This document shows, in pieces, positions 8,470-16,607 of a stretch of DNA of 64,000 bases; the first letter of the stretch is position 1, and each line of letters begins with the position of its first letter. The notes beneath the pieces are model-generated. The model saw nothing but the letters and a program-made list of their open reading frames with translations. It made no database searches and was not told where the DNA came from. Source of the stretch: Frondihabitans sp. 762G35 (GTDB taxonomy: Bacteria > Actinomycetota > Actinomycetes > Actinomycetales > Microbacteriaceae); the NCBI RefSeq assembly GCF_002074055.1, contig NZ_CP014619.1, positions 806,001 through 870,000 on the forward strand. Direction: 5' to 3'. Both the position numbers and the translations under genes were made by a program.

Positions 8470-9327
8470 GTGGTCGTCGACTCGCACGTGCACGTCTGGG
8501 ACCTCGAGCGCGTCGACTACGCGTGGCCGAACGACAGCGTGCCGTCGATCTTCCGCTCGTTCGACCTCGACGAGGTGGCCCCGTCGCTCCGGCGCGCGGG
8601 GGTCGACTCCGTGGTGCTCGTCCAGGCGGACGACAGCGACGCCGACACCGACGGGATGCTCCGCGCGGCCGACGCCCACCCGGAGGTCCGGGGCGTCGTC
8701 GCGTACGTGCCCCTCGATCGACCGCAGGAGGCCCGGGACCGCCTCTCCGCGCTGCGACGCGACCCGCGCGTGGTCGGCGTCCGCACCCTGATCCACGACC
8801 GGGCCGACCCCGACTGGATCCTGCGCCCCGAGGTCGACGAGGGGCTCGGCGTCCTCGAGGAGGCCGGTGTGCCCTTCGACTACGTCGCCGTCCTGCCTCG
8901 GCACCTGGAGCACCTGCCCGGGATCGGCGAGCGGCACCCCGGGCTGCGCCTCGTCGTCGACCACCTCGCGAAACCGCCGATCGACGATCCGGCGAGCGGG
9001 CGCTGGCCGGGGACGCTCTGGCGCGACCTGATGGCGCGGGCGGCCGAGAACCCGCTCGTCTCGGCGAAGGTGTCGGGCCTCTACTCGGCCACCGCGGATC
9101 CTGCGGCCTGGTCGACCGATAGCGTGCGCCCCTTCGTCGACGCCGCCCTCGACCTCTTCGGGGCGGACCGCCTGATGTACGGCGGCGACTGGCCGGTGTC
9201 GATCACGGCCGGAGGCTACGACCGCTGCTGGGACGCCCTCTCGGCGATCTTCACGACCTGGTCGACGGCCGAGCGGGAGGCCGTCCTCGGCGGCACCGCG
9301 AAGCGCTTCTACGCCCTGTCCCGCTGA
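8470..9327 (+). CDS. Amidohydrolase-2 family L-fuconolactonase
   Basis: A 285-residue amidohydrolase with the HxH metal motif at residues 6-8 (DSHVHVWD), a conserved VVDHLAKPP segment, and the late catalytic Asp in MYGGDWPV. This is the pattern of sugar lactonases of the COG3618 group such as L-fuconolactonase, which open L-fucono-lactone to L-fuconate. The GTG at 8470 was chosen because the fold begins directly with MVVDSHVHVW; the longer upstream reading overlaps the dehydratase in another frame. It begins 7 nt after the dehydratase stop. It ends at a strong hairpin shared with the convergent fucosidase gene. Confidence 0.9.
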   Translation: MVVDSHVHVWDLERVDYAWPNDSVPSIFRSFDLDEVAPSLRRAGVDSVVLVQADDSDADTDGMLRAADAHPEVRGVVAYVPLDRPQEARDRLSALRRDPRVVGVRTLIHDRADPDWILRPEVDEGLGVLEEAGVPFDYVAVLPRHLEHLPGIGERHPGLRLVVDHLAKPPIDDPASGRWPGTLWRDLMARAAENPLVSAKVSGLYSATADPAAWSTDSVRPFVDAALDLFGADRLMYGGDWPVSITAGGYDRCWDALSAIFTTWSTAEREAVLGGTAKRFYALSR

Positions 9328-9349
9328 CGGCGCGACGTCCCCGACGTGC

Positions 9350-9387
9350 GAGAGGGCGGGCCGGAGTCGCCTCCGACCCGCCCTCTC
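9350..9387. terminator. Bidirectional hairpin terminator between convergent genes
   Basis: An 11-bp perfect stem (GAGAGGGCGGG / CCCGCCCTCTC) with an additional inner GGAG/CTCC pairing sits between the lactonase stop and the leftward fucosidase stop. No long U tract follows, as is common in high-GC actinobacteria. Its place between two converging operons supports a terminator role. Confidence 0.65.
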
Positions 9388-9392
9388 ACCGC

Positions 9393-10889
9393 TCAGTCGA
9401 GGTGGTGGTCTGCGGTGAGGCCGATGCGGTGCACCTCGGGCACGACGACGGCCGGCCGGATGCGCACGACCGCGAGCGTGCCGCGCACGGCCTCCGGGAT
9501 CTCGACGGTCAGGCCGCTGTCGTCGCGCGTGAACGCCGCCTCCCCGGCGCCGAGGACGTCCACGCGGTGGATCTCGCGGGGGAAGAGGCCGGAGGCCGTC
9601 CCGAGCGAGGTGATCGTGAGGGTGTCGCCGACCGGGGCGAGGACGGTGGCGAACAGGTCTCCGCGTCCCGTCGTGAAGCGGATGTCCCGCGTGGTGAAGG
9701 GCTGGCGCGCCGTGTCCGTGAACGCCCCCTCGACGACGCGCGTCGGGCCCTCGCCCGGGATGGCCCAGGGCCGGGAGCCGTAGATGGCCTCCCCGTTCGT
9801 CGAGAGCCAGGCGCCGATCGTCTCGAGCAGCTCCACCTCCGGCTGCGGGATGGTCCCGTCGGCCTTCGGTCCGACGTTGAGCAGGAGGGCTCCGTTCTTG
9901 CTGACGATGTCGACGAGGTCGGCGATGAGGTCGTTCGCGCCCTTGTAGTCGTGGTCGTCCACGTAGCTCCAGGAGTTCTTCGAGACCGAGGTGTCGGTCT
10001 GCCAGAAGTCGGCGCGGGTCGCGGAGAGCTGACCCCGCTCGATGTCGAAGACGGCCGTGCCCTCGGGGAACGCGTCGAACTTGTAGTTGACGGCCACCGG
10101 GCGGTCCCACTCGACCGAGCGGTTGTAGTAGAAGGCGAGGAACTTCCGCAGGTAGGGCGCGAAGGCCGGCTGCTCGATCCACCAGTCGAACCAGATCAGC
10201 TGCGGCCGGTACTTGTCGACGAGCTCGCAGGTGCGGACGAGCCAGTCCTCGAGGAACTCGTTCGAGGGCTGCGACTCCTCGCGCTGGGCGGGACCGTAGA
10301 AGTCGAGGTAGGCGGGATCGGTCACGTCGGAGTCGAAGGTCGCACCGCCGTTGAAGAAGAACCAGTGCTCGGCGCGGTGCGACGACGCTCCCATCACCAT
10401 CGACTGGGCGCGGACGGCCGTCGCGAGCTCGCCGACGACGTCGCGCTTCGGGCCCATCTCGGTCGCCTTCCACCGCGTGAAGGAGCAGTCGTACATCGGG
10501 AAGCCGTCGTGGTGCTCGGCGACCGGGACGACGAACTGCGCTCCGGCCCGGCGGAACAGGCGCGCCCAGGCGTCGGGGTCGAAGTTCTCGGCGCGGAACT
10601 CCGGGATGAAGTCCTTGTAGCCGAACGACGCCTGGTCGCCGTAGGTCTCGCGGTGGTGCTGGAAGGTCGGCTCGTCCTTCTGGTACATGTGGCGCGGGTA
10701 CCACTCGCTCCCGAAGGCGGGAACCGCGTACGGGCCCCAGTGGATGAAGATGCCGAACTTGCCGTCCTGGTACCACTGCGGGGCCTCGGTCCCGAGCGTC
10801 TCCCACGCGTCGTCGTGGGGCCCCTGGGCGATCACCTCCTCGATCAGGGAGAGGTAGTCGCGGTGGTTCTGCGTGTCGAAGGGGGTCAT
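9393..10889 (-). CDS. GH29 alpha-L-fucosidase (long form), intracellular
   Basis: A 498-residue glycoside hydrolase family 29 enzyme. GKFGIFIHWGPYAVPAF at residues 43-59 (in two conserved blocks), AEHHDGF near 124-130, and IWFDWW with the nucleophile Asp235 are hallmarks. The C-terminal part forms a small beta domain. There is no signal peptide: the ATG at 10889 (MTPFDTQN), with AAGGA upstream, opens directly into the catalytic domain, so hydrolysis should occur in the cytoplasm on imported fucosides. It is transcribed away from the importer operon on the other side of a shared 223-bp control region, and converges on the lactonase. Substrate linkage cannot be told. Confidence 0.92.
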   Translation of the reverse strand: MTPFDTQNHRDYLSLIEEVIAQGPHDDAWETLGTEAPQWYQDGKFGIFIHWGPYAVPAFGSEWYPRHMYQKDEPTFQHHRETYGDQASFGYKDFIPEFRAENFDPDAWARLFRRAGAQFVVPVAEHHDGFPMYDCSFTRWKATEMGPKRDVVGELATAVRAQSMVMGASSHRAEHWFFFNGGATFDSDVTDPAYLDFYGPAQREESQPSNEFLEDWLVRTCELVDKYRPQLIWFDWWIEQPAFAPYLRKFLAFYYNRSVEWDRPVAVNYKFDAFPEGTAVFDIERGQLSATRADFWQTDTSVSKNSWSYVDDHDYKGANDLIADLVDIVSKNGALLLNVGPKADGTIPQPEVELLETIGAWLSTNGEAIYGSRPWAIPGEGPTRVVEGAFTDTARQPFTTRDIRFTTGRGDLFATVLAPVGDTLTITSLGTASGLFPREIHRVDVLGAGEAAFTRDDSGLTVEIPEAVRGTLAVVRIRPAVVVPEVHRIGLTADHHLD

Positions 10890-10989
10890 CGTCGATCCTT
10901 GTCGAGAAGTGTGGGGGGTGGTCAGATCAATTCTAGGCAAACATCCTATCAATACGGTAACGGTCGGGGTAAATCGGCTCGAAATGTCA

Positions 10990-11018
10990 TTGACACGGCG
11001 AATAGAGCCCGAGAGAAT
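10990..11018 (+). promoter_or_regulatory. Probable promoter of the fucoside importer operon
   Basis: A perfect -35 TTGACA (10990-10995) is followed after 17 bp by GAGAAT (11013-11018), which matches four of six -10 positions. The predicted start of transcription near 11025 falls inside the palindrome-like element at 11023. This arrangement would let a repressor block initiation. Confidence 0.6.
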
Positions 11019-11022
11019 AAGA

Positions 11023-11039
11023 AATCATCTGATCCATTT
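11023..11039. promoter_or_regulatory. Probable GntR operator at the importer promoter
   Basis: AATCATCTGATCCATTT carries the same 11 bases (AATCATCTGAT) as the perfect palindrome at 4631; the right half is degenerate. It overlaps the expected transcription start of the solute-binding protein gene. Confidence 0.55.
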
Positions 11040-11112
11040 CAGATTCACCCGTTGCGGGAACCGCTCGAACCTCTGGTCGGGCAGGCCCTGGCGACCTCAA
11101 TGAGGAGGAAAC

Positions 11113-12348
11113 GTGAAACGCACTCTCGTGGGCCTCGTGGCCGTGGCAGCCCTGGCTCTGCCCCTGTCCGCGTGCAGCTCGTCGTCCAACACCGGAACCG
11201 ACGCGTCGGGCAACACCGTCGTCAACTGGTCGGTCTGGGCCGGATCCGAGGCGGAGACGGCTGCCTGGCAGCACGTCGCCGATCTCGTCCACCAGCAGGA
11301 TCCCAAGATCACCGTCAAGCTGCAGACCGCGGCCTGGAACGACTACTGGACCAAGCTGCCCACCCAGCTCGCGGGCTCCAACGCCCCCTGCATCGCCGGC
11401 CTTCAGATGGCCCGCGTCCAGCAGTTCGCGAACTACTTCAAGACGCTCGACAGCTCGACGCTGTCGGACGCCAAGATCTCGACGGGCGACTTCGACCCGT
11501 CGATCATCTCGGCGCTGCAGGCGAAGGGCGCCCAGAAGGCGATCCCCTACGACCTCGGCCCGTACATGGTCTTCTACAACAAGGACGCCTTCAAGGCGGC
11601 CGGCCTGCAGGAGCCGCAGAACGGCTGGAAGATCGACGAGTTCCTCACCGACGCCAAGGCCCTCACCAAGGGCAGCAAGTACGGCTTCGCGGCCAGCAAC
11701 CAGATCGACGCCCTCAACCAGTGGGGTCCGACGATCGGCGGCGACCAGGCGGCCACGAAGGACGGGGCGCTCAACCTCTCCTCCGCCGGACAGGTCAAGA
11801 CGCTCGAGTGGTACGCCGGCCTCGTCAGCAAGGAGAAGGTCGCGGCTCAGCTCGCCACCGACTCGAGCGACGGCAGCCAGTTCCTCGGCGGCAACGCGGC
11901 CATGTACGTCACCGGGCCGTGGGACATGATCAACGCGAAGGCGCAGGCCAAGTTCGACGTCGGCGTCGTGACGGTCCCAGCGGGCGACAACGGCGTCACG
12001 ACGGCGGTCGGCGGCTCCGGCTTCGGCATCACCTCGAAGTGCGGCAACGTCGCGGCGGCCGAGAAGGCGCTGTCGATCATCACCGGACCCGACGCGCTCG
12101 GCTACCTCGGCGAGCAGGGTCGAGCCTTCCCGGCTCGGACCGCGCAGCAGTCGACCTGGTACAAGGCGGCCGTGCCCGGCGCCGAGGCCACGTTGACGGC
12201 GGCCCTGAAGGAGGGCGTCCCGTACCTCTCGACGCCCACCTGGACGCAGGTCGGCCTGAGCTACTCGCAGGGATCGATCTCCGTGATCAACGGCTCCGGT
12301 GACGCGAAATCGTTCCTCGACGGGGTCCAGTCCTCGAGCGGTCAGTAG
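11113..12348 (+). CDS. Sugar ABC transporter solute-binding lipoprotein (CUT1 family)
   Basis: A 411-residue lipoprotein: basic start MKRT, hydrophobic stretch, lipobox LSAC with Cys21, and a Ser/Thr/Gly-rich tether. The mature part has family 1 binding protein features, such as the NTVVNWSVWAG first strand and the GPYMVFYNKDAFKAAGL hinge block. The GTG at 11113 has a strong GAGGAGGAA ribosome site. CUT1 proteins usually bind oligosaccharides. With two intracellular fucosidases on either side, the likely ligand is a fucosylated oligosaccharide rather than free fucose; that is inference. A strong hairpin separates it from the permease genes. Confidence 0.9.
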   Translation: MKRTLVGLVAVAALALPLSACSSSSNTGTDASGNTVVNWSVWAGSEAETAAWQHVADLVHQQDPKITVKLQTAAWNDYWTKLPTQLAGSNAPCIAGLQMARVQQFANYFKTLDSSTLSDAKISTGDFDPSIISALQAKGAQKAIPYDLGPYMVFYNKDAFKAAGLQEPQNGWKIDEFLTDAKALTKGSKYGFAASNQIDALNQWGPTIGGDQAATKDGALNLSSAGQVKTLEWYAGLVSKEKVAAQLATDSSDGSQFLGGNAAMYVTGPWDMINAKAQAKFDVGVVTVPAGDNGVTTAVGGSGFGITSKCGNVAAAEKALSIITGPDALGYLGEQGRAFPARTAQQSTWYKAAVPGAEATLTAALKEGVPYLSTPTWTQVGLSYSQGSISVINGSGDAKSFLDGVQSSSGQ

Positions 12349-12352
12349 TCCC

Positions 12353-12390
12353 GCGGGCTCACCCCGGCCACGAAGCCGGGGTGAGCCCGC
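12353..12390 (+). terminator. Intercistronic hairpin between binding protein and permeases
   Basis: A perfect 16-bp stem (GCGGGCTCACCCCGGC and its complement) with a 6-nt loop CACGAA lies 4 nt after the stop of the binding-protein gene. Such hairpins stabilise the upstream message or reduce read-through, giving more binding protein than permease. No U tract follows. Confidence 0.65.
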
Positions 12391-12423
12391 CTCCCCGCCC
12401 CACGAACGATGCAAAGGAGCGTC

Positions 12424-13377
12424 ATGTCCGTCGCGATCAGGCCCGGTTCGACCGAGCTGAGCACGCAAGACTCCGGCAAGCCCCCCGGCCGGGTGAGACG
12501 CCGGCGGCGCAGGAGCGACGGGCCGGCGGCAGCGGCCTTCCTCGCGCCGACCCTCGGCGGATTCGCCGTCTTCACGGCGTTCCCCATCGTGGCGTCCGTC
12601 CTCGTGGCGTTCACGGTCTGGCCCCTCGCCGGGAGCCCGACCTTCGCGGGAGTCGACAACTTCGTGCAGCTCCTGACGAAGGATCCCGCGTTCATCAAGA
12701 CCGTGATCAACACGCTGATCTTCGTGGTGGCCTACGTCCCGCTGAACCTGGCTCTCTCGCTCGCGATCGCCGCCTGGATCTCGCCCCGGGTGAAGGGGGC
12801 CAACGTCTACCGCGTCCTCCTCTTCATCCCCGTCGTCACCCCGATGGTGGCCAACGCGGCGGTGTGGCAGATCATGCTCATCCCGAACGGCCTGATCGAC
12901 AGCGTCTGGCAGCAGCTCTTCGGCGTCAGCGCCCCGAACTTCCTCGGGTCGACTCAGACGGCCATGCTCAGCGTCGTCATCATGTCGCTCTGGCAGGGCT
13001 TCGGCTACAACCTGCTGATCTTCTCCTCGGCCCTCCAGGCCGTCCCGGAGAGCCTCCTCGACTCGGCGGCGATCGACGGCGCCGGCCCGATCCGGCGCTA
13101 CTTCAGCATCAAGCTCCCGCTGATGTCGCCGTCGATCTTCTTCGGCGCGACGATGACGCTCATCACGTCCTTCCAGGTGTTCGCGCAGCCCTTCATCCTG
13201 ACGAACGGCGGTCCGTCGTCGTCGACGACCACCATGGTCATGTACCTCTACCGCTCGGGCTTCCAGTTCTTCAACCTCGGCTACGCGTCGGCCATCGGCG
13301 TCCTGCTCTTCGTCATGATCCTGATCATCACGGGCCTGGTCTTCCTCGCCCAGAAACGGTGGGTCCACTATGACTAG
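12424..13377 (+). CDS. Sugar ABC transporter permease (MalF/UgpA type)
   Basis: A 317-residue inner-membrane permease with about six membrane segments starting near residue 38 (FLAPTLGGFAVFTAFPIV). The EAA-loop signature for the ATPase contact is visible as DSAAIDGAGPIRRYFSIKLP. The N-terminus is a basic, probably cytoplasmic extension of about 35 residues. The ATG at 12424 was preferred over one five codons earlier because AAGGAG (12414-12419) is correctly placed for it. It overlaps the second permease by 8 nt. It forms the membrane part of the fucoside importer. Confidence 0.92.
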   Translation: MSVAIRPGSTELSTQDSGKPPGRVRRRRRRSDGPAAAAFLAPTLGGFAVFTAFPIVASVLVAFTVWPLAGSPTFAGVDNFVQLLTKDPAFIKTVINTLIFVVAYVPLNLALSLAIAAWISPRVKGANVYRVLLFIPVVTPMVANAAVWQIMLIPNGLIDSVWQQLFGVSAPNFLGSTQTAMLSVVIMSLWQGFGYNLLIFSSALQAVPESLLDSAAIDGAGPIRRYFSIKLPLMSPSIFFGATMTLITSFQVFAQPFILTNGGPSSSTTTMVMYLYRSGFQFFNLGYASAIGVLLFVMILIITGLVFLAQKRWVHYD

Positions 13378-14290
13378 TCCCGCGACCACACGCCGACTCG
13401 GCGGCCTCGCCGCGAGCGACCGCACCGTCCGCCGCGGATCGGTCTCGCTCAGCGCGATCGCCCGGCGGCAGCGACGGAACGACTGGATCTCGCAGGGTCT
13501 CCTGACCCTCTTCGTCATCGTGTTCCTCATCCCGCTCATCTGGATGATCGCGACGTCCCTGAAGCCCGGAGCCGAGGTGTTCTCGTCGCCGCCCTCCCTG
13601 ATCGGCAGCGAGGTGCGCTGGCAGAACTACGCCGACGTGTGGAGCTACGTCCCGTTCGCGCAGTACATGATCAACGGCGCGATCGTGGCCATCCTCGGAA
13701 CCGCGCTCGTCGTCGTGGTGTCGGTGATGTCGGCGTACGCGTTCTCCCGACTCCGCTTCCGCGGTCGCGAGGGCATCTTCTTCGTCTTCCTCGGCACGCT
13801 GATGGTGCCCCAGGAGGTCGTCGTCATCCCGATGTTCCTCTTCATGACGCAGCTCGGCTGGGTGAACTCGTTCCAGGCGCTCATCGTGCCCTGGGCCTTC
13901 ACGGCCTTCGGCACCTTCCTCCTGCGGCAGGCGATGCTGACCGTGCCGATGGAGCTCGAGGAGGCCGGGAAGATCGACGGGGCCAGCCACCTCCGGATCC
14001 TGCTCGGCATCATCATGCCGGTGGTGCGACCCACCATCGCCGTGCTCGTGGTCTTCACGTTCATCAACTACTGGAACAGCTTCCTGTGGCCGCTCATCGT
14101 CGTGAACGACCCGGCCCACACCACGGTGCCCCTCGGCCTCAACGCGTTCCTCGGCCAGGGCGGCAAGCAGTGGCAGCTCATCATGGCCGCGTCGACGATC
14201 TCGATGGTGCCCACAGCCGGGCTGGCGATCTTCCTGCAGAAGTACCTGGTGCGCGGCATCTCGCTCTCCAGCGGCCTCGGCGGCAAATGA
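13370..14290 (+). CDS. Sugar ABC transporter permease (MalG/UgpE type)
   Basis: A 306-residue permease, second half of the CUT1 heterodimer. It has a first membrane segment near residues 42-65, and the EAA loop reads EEAGKIDGASHLRILLGIIMP. The start overlaps the end of the preceding permease gene. No ATP-binding subunit gene follows; next comes a fucosidase. In actinobacteria many CUT1 importers share one general ATPase (MsiK type) encoded elsewhere, and that is the likely case here. Confidence 0.92.
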   Translation: MTSPATTRRLGGLAASDRTVRRGSVSLSAIARRQRRNDWISQGLLTLFVIVFLIPLIWMIATSLKPGAEVFSSPPSLIGSEVRWQNYADVWSYVPFAQYMINGAIVAILGTALVVVVSVMSAYAFSRLRFRGREGIFFVFLGTLMVPQEVVVIPMFLFMTQLGWVNSFQALIVPWAFTAFGTFLLRQAMLTVPMELEEAGKIDGASHLRILLGIIMPVVRPTIAVLVVFTFINYWNSFLWPLIVVNDPAHTTVPLGLNAFLGQGGKQWQLIMAASTISMVPTAGLAIFLQKYLVRGISLSSGLGGK

Positions 14291-14345
14291 CGCAGGCCCC
14301 TCCTCGACGATTCCCCCGCTCCACCTCCGAAAGGACGACCGCTCC

Positions 14346-15671
14346 ATGACCTCCACCCTCGACACCGCTCCGTCGACCGAGACCCGTCCGATCGCGCCCT
14401 GGTTCACGCACGACCGGTTCGGCATGTTCATCCACTGGGGGCTCTACGCCCTTCCGGCCCGCCACGAGTGGGTGATGAACTTCGAGAAGACGCCGACCGC
14501 CGACTACGAGCGCTACGCGACCTATTTCGAGCCCGACCTCTACGACCCGCGGGCCTGGGCCCGGGCCGCGAAGGACGCCGGCATGAAGTACATGGTGCTC
14601 ACCACGAAGCACCACGAGGGCTTCTGCCTCTGGGACACCGCGCTGACCGACTACAAGGCGACGAACACCCCGGCGGGGCGCGACCTCGTCCGCGAGTTCG
14701 TCGACGCCGTCCGGGCCGAGGGCCTCAAGGTCGGCTTCTACCACTCGCTCCTCGACTGGCACCACCCGGACTTCACCGTCGACGGCCGCCACCCCCGCCG
14801 CGACGACTCTCCGGACGAGATCGAGCGGCTCAACACGGGGCGCGACATGGCGAAGTACCGCTCCTACCTCCACGGGCAGATCCGCGAGCTCCTGACCGAC
14901 TACGGGCAGATCGACTACCTCTTCTACGACTTCTCCTACGCCAACGACCACCACCACCCCGTCTGGGGCGGCAAGGGCCGTGACGACTGGGGCTCCGAGG
15001 AGCTGATGGCCCTGACCCGCGAGCTGCAGCCGGGCATCGTCGTCAACGACCGCCTGGAGATCCCCGGCGACATCGTCACGCCGGAGCAGTACCAGCCCTC
15101 CGAGCCGATGACGGTCGACGGGGTCGAGGTGCCCTGGGAGGCCTGCCAGACGATCAACGGGTCGTGGGGTTACTTCCGCGACAACCACAACCACAAGTCG
15201 CCGGAACTGATGATCCGGATGCTCGTGGACGGCGTCTCGAAGAACGGCAACATGCTCCTCAACGTCGGACCGACCGGCCGCGGCGAGCTCGACCCGGTGG
15301 CGCTGGGTGCGCTCGCCGAGTTCGGCGAGTGGATGAAGCGCCACTCCCGGTCGATCTACGGCGCAGGAGCCTCGGCCCACCGTCCGCCCGTCGACGCCCG
15401 CTACACGCAGCGCGGCAACCGCCTCTACCTGCACCTCTTCGCGTGGCCGTTCGAGCACGTGCACCTGCCCGGCCTCGCCGGGAAGGTCGCCTACGCGCAG
15501 CTGCTCAACGACGCCTCCGAGCTGACCTTCCGCGAGATCGCGCCCGACGTCGCAGCCCTCACCACGGGCGTCGGCGGACAGCCGGCCGGGACGCTCACGC
15601 TGTCGCTGCCCGTCGTGCGGCCGGACGTCGCGGTGCCGGTGGTCGAGCTGTTCCTGAAGGACGAGGCGTAG
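14346..15671 (+). CDS. GH29 alpha-L-fucosidase (short form), intracellular
   Basis: A 441-residue GH29 enzyme, clearly different from the one at 9393. Blocks: DRFGMFIHWGLYALPARHEW (residues 23-42), TTKHHEGFCLWDT (87-98), and YLFYDF with the predicted nucleophile Asp195. A late segment, SKNGNMLLNVGPTGRGELDP, is a family hallmark. There is no signal peptide, so it is cytoplasmic. It is the last gene of the importer operon (55 nt after the permease), so uptake and cleavage are co-expressed. Two GH29 enzymes in one island suggest activity on different linkages, which sequence alone cannot show. Confidence 0.93.
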   Translation: MTSTLDTAPSTETRPIAPWFTHDRFGMFIHWGLYALPARHEWVMNFEKTPTADYERYATYFEPDLYDPRAWARAAKDAGMKYMVLTTKHHEGFCLWDTALTDYKATNTPAGRDLVREFVDAVRAEGLKVGFYHSLLDWHHPDFTVDGRHPRRDDSPDEIERLNTGRDMAKYRSYLHGQIRELLTDYGQIDYLFYDFSYANDHHHPVWGGKGRDDWGSEELMALTRELQPGIVVNDRLEIPGDIVTPEQYQPSEPMTVDGVEVPWEACQTINGSWGYFRDNHNHKSPELMIRMLVDGVSKNGNMLLNVGPTGRGELDPVALGALAEFGEWMKRHSRSIYGAGASAHRPPVDARYTQRGNRLYLHLFAWPFEHVHLPGLAGKVAYAQLLNDASELTFREIAPDVAALTTGVGGQPAGTLTLSLPVVRPDVAVPVVELFLKDEA

Positions 15672-15697
15672 CCGCGGTGGCGACCGGCCGGGCGACC

Positions 15698-16523
15698 CTA
15701 GGCGCCGTTCGTCGGCGCGGGGAGCTCGGCCGGCGTGTCGGACGGGTGCTGCACGATGAAGTCCTCGACCTCGACCAGGTGCACCGCCATGGCGAGACGT
15801 GCCCGGTCGGGGTCGCCCGAGGCGATGGCCCGCAGGATGTCGCGGTGCTCGCGGTGCGTGCGCGGCACGACGCCCTGCTCGGTGATGGCACGCCACATCC
15901 GGGTGCGGATGGTCCGGTTCGCGAAGGCCTCGATGAGAGCCTCCAGAGCCGGGTTGCCGGAGGCGCGCGCCACGATCCGGTGGAACGCGATGTCGACGTT
16001 CATGATCACGTCGTCGCCCGCCGCCGACGGGTCGTCGACGACGTCGTCGATCGAGGCGAGAGCGGCGGTGGCCTCGCGCAGATCCGCGTCGGTGAAACGG
16101 AGCGCGGCGCGCGCGGCGGCCTCCGTCTCCAGCACGCGACGGACGGAGGCGAGGTTCTCGCTCTCGTCCGGCGACTGCAGGTCCACGAGGAAGCCGAGCG
16201 GCGCGAGGAGCAGCGACGCGTCCAGCGAGGTCACGTAGGTGCCGTCGCCCTGGCGCGTCTCGAGCACACCGAGGACGGCGAGCGCGCGGACACCCTCGCG
16301 GAGGGAGCTCCGCGAGACCCCGAGGGCGGGTGGCGAGGTCCTTCTCGACCGGGAGCCGGGATCCTGCGAGCAGTTCGCCCCGGATGATCATCGCCTTGAT
16401 GTCGTTCACGACGACGTCGGTCTGCGAGCGCGTCGTCCCCGACAGCGAGGGCGCGTCGGCCGCGGCCGGTGCCGGTGGCACTGCGGCGGCGTCGTCGTCG
16501 CGCAGGTCCTGATCGTCAGCCAT
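15698..16523 (-). pseudogene. FCD-domain GntR transcriptional regulator, one frameshift
   Basis: The reading is split by one extra base near 16324-16330, in a run that reads CGCCCTCGGGG on the coding strand. Removing one C joins two pieces into a normal 274-residue FadR-type regulator. The pieces are an N-terminal winged helix (DIKAMIIRGELLAGSRLPVEKDLA, then GVSRSSLREG once corrected) and a C-terminal FCD ligand domain with conserved metal-binding residues in DIAFHRIVARASGNP and THREHRDIL. The start is the ATG at 16523. It is divergent from the FAH hydrolase operon, with a CATCAGATG palindrome in the shared promoter. It is the best candidate repressor for the island. Whether the frameshift is real or a sequencing error cannot be settled here. 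Confidence 0.8.
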
Positions 16524-16552
16524 GTCGATACTGTAGCCGCGAACGGCGTTTT

Positions 16553-16561
16553 CATCAGATG
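16553..16561. promoter_or_regulatory. Probable GntR operator (CATCAGATG) between regulator and hydrolase
   Basis: CATCAGATG is a perfect palindrome around a central A and equals the core of the 4631 operator read on the other strand. It lies 30 nt upstream of the regulator start and 47 nt upstream of the hydrolase start, as expected for autoregulation plus control of the divergent operon. Confidence 0.55.
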
Positions 16562-16607
16562 TCTGGTGCGCGGAACCGCTTCCCGCACCTCGAACGAGGA
16601 GAAGAGC

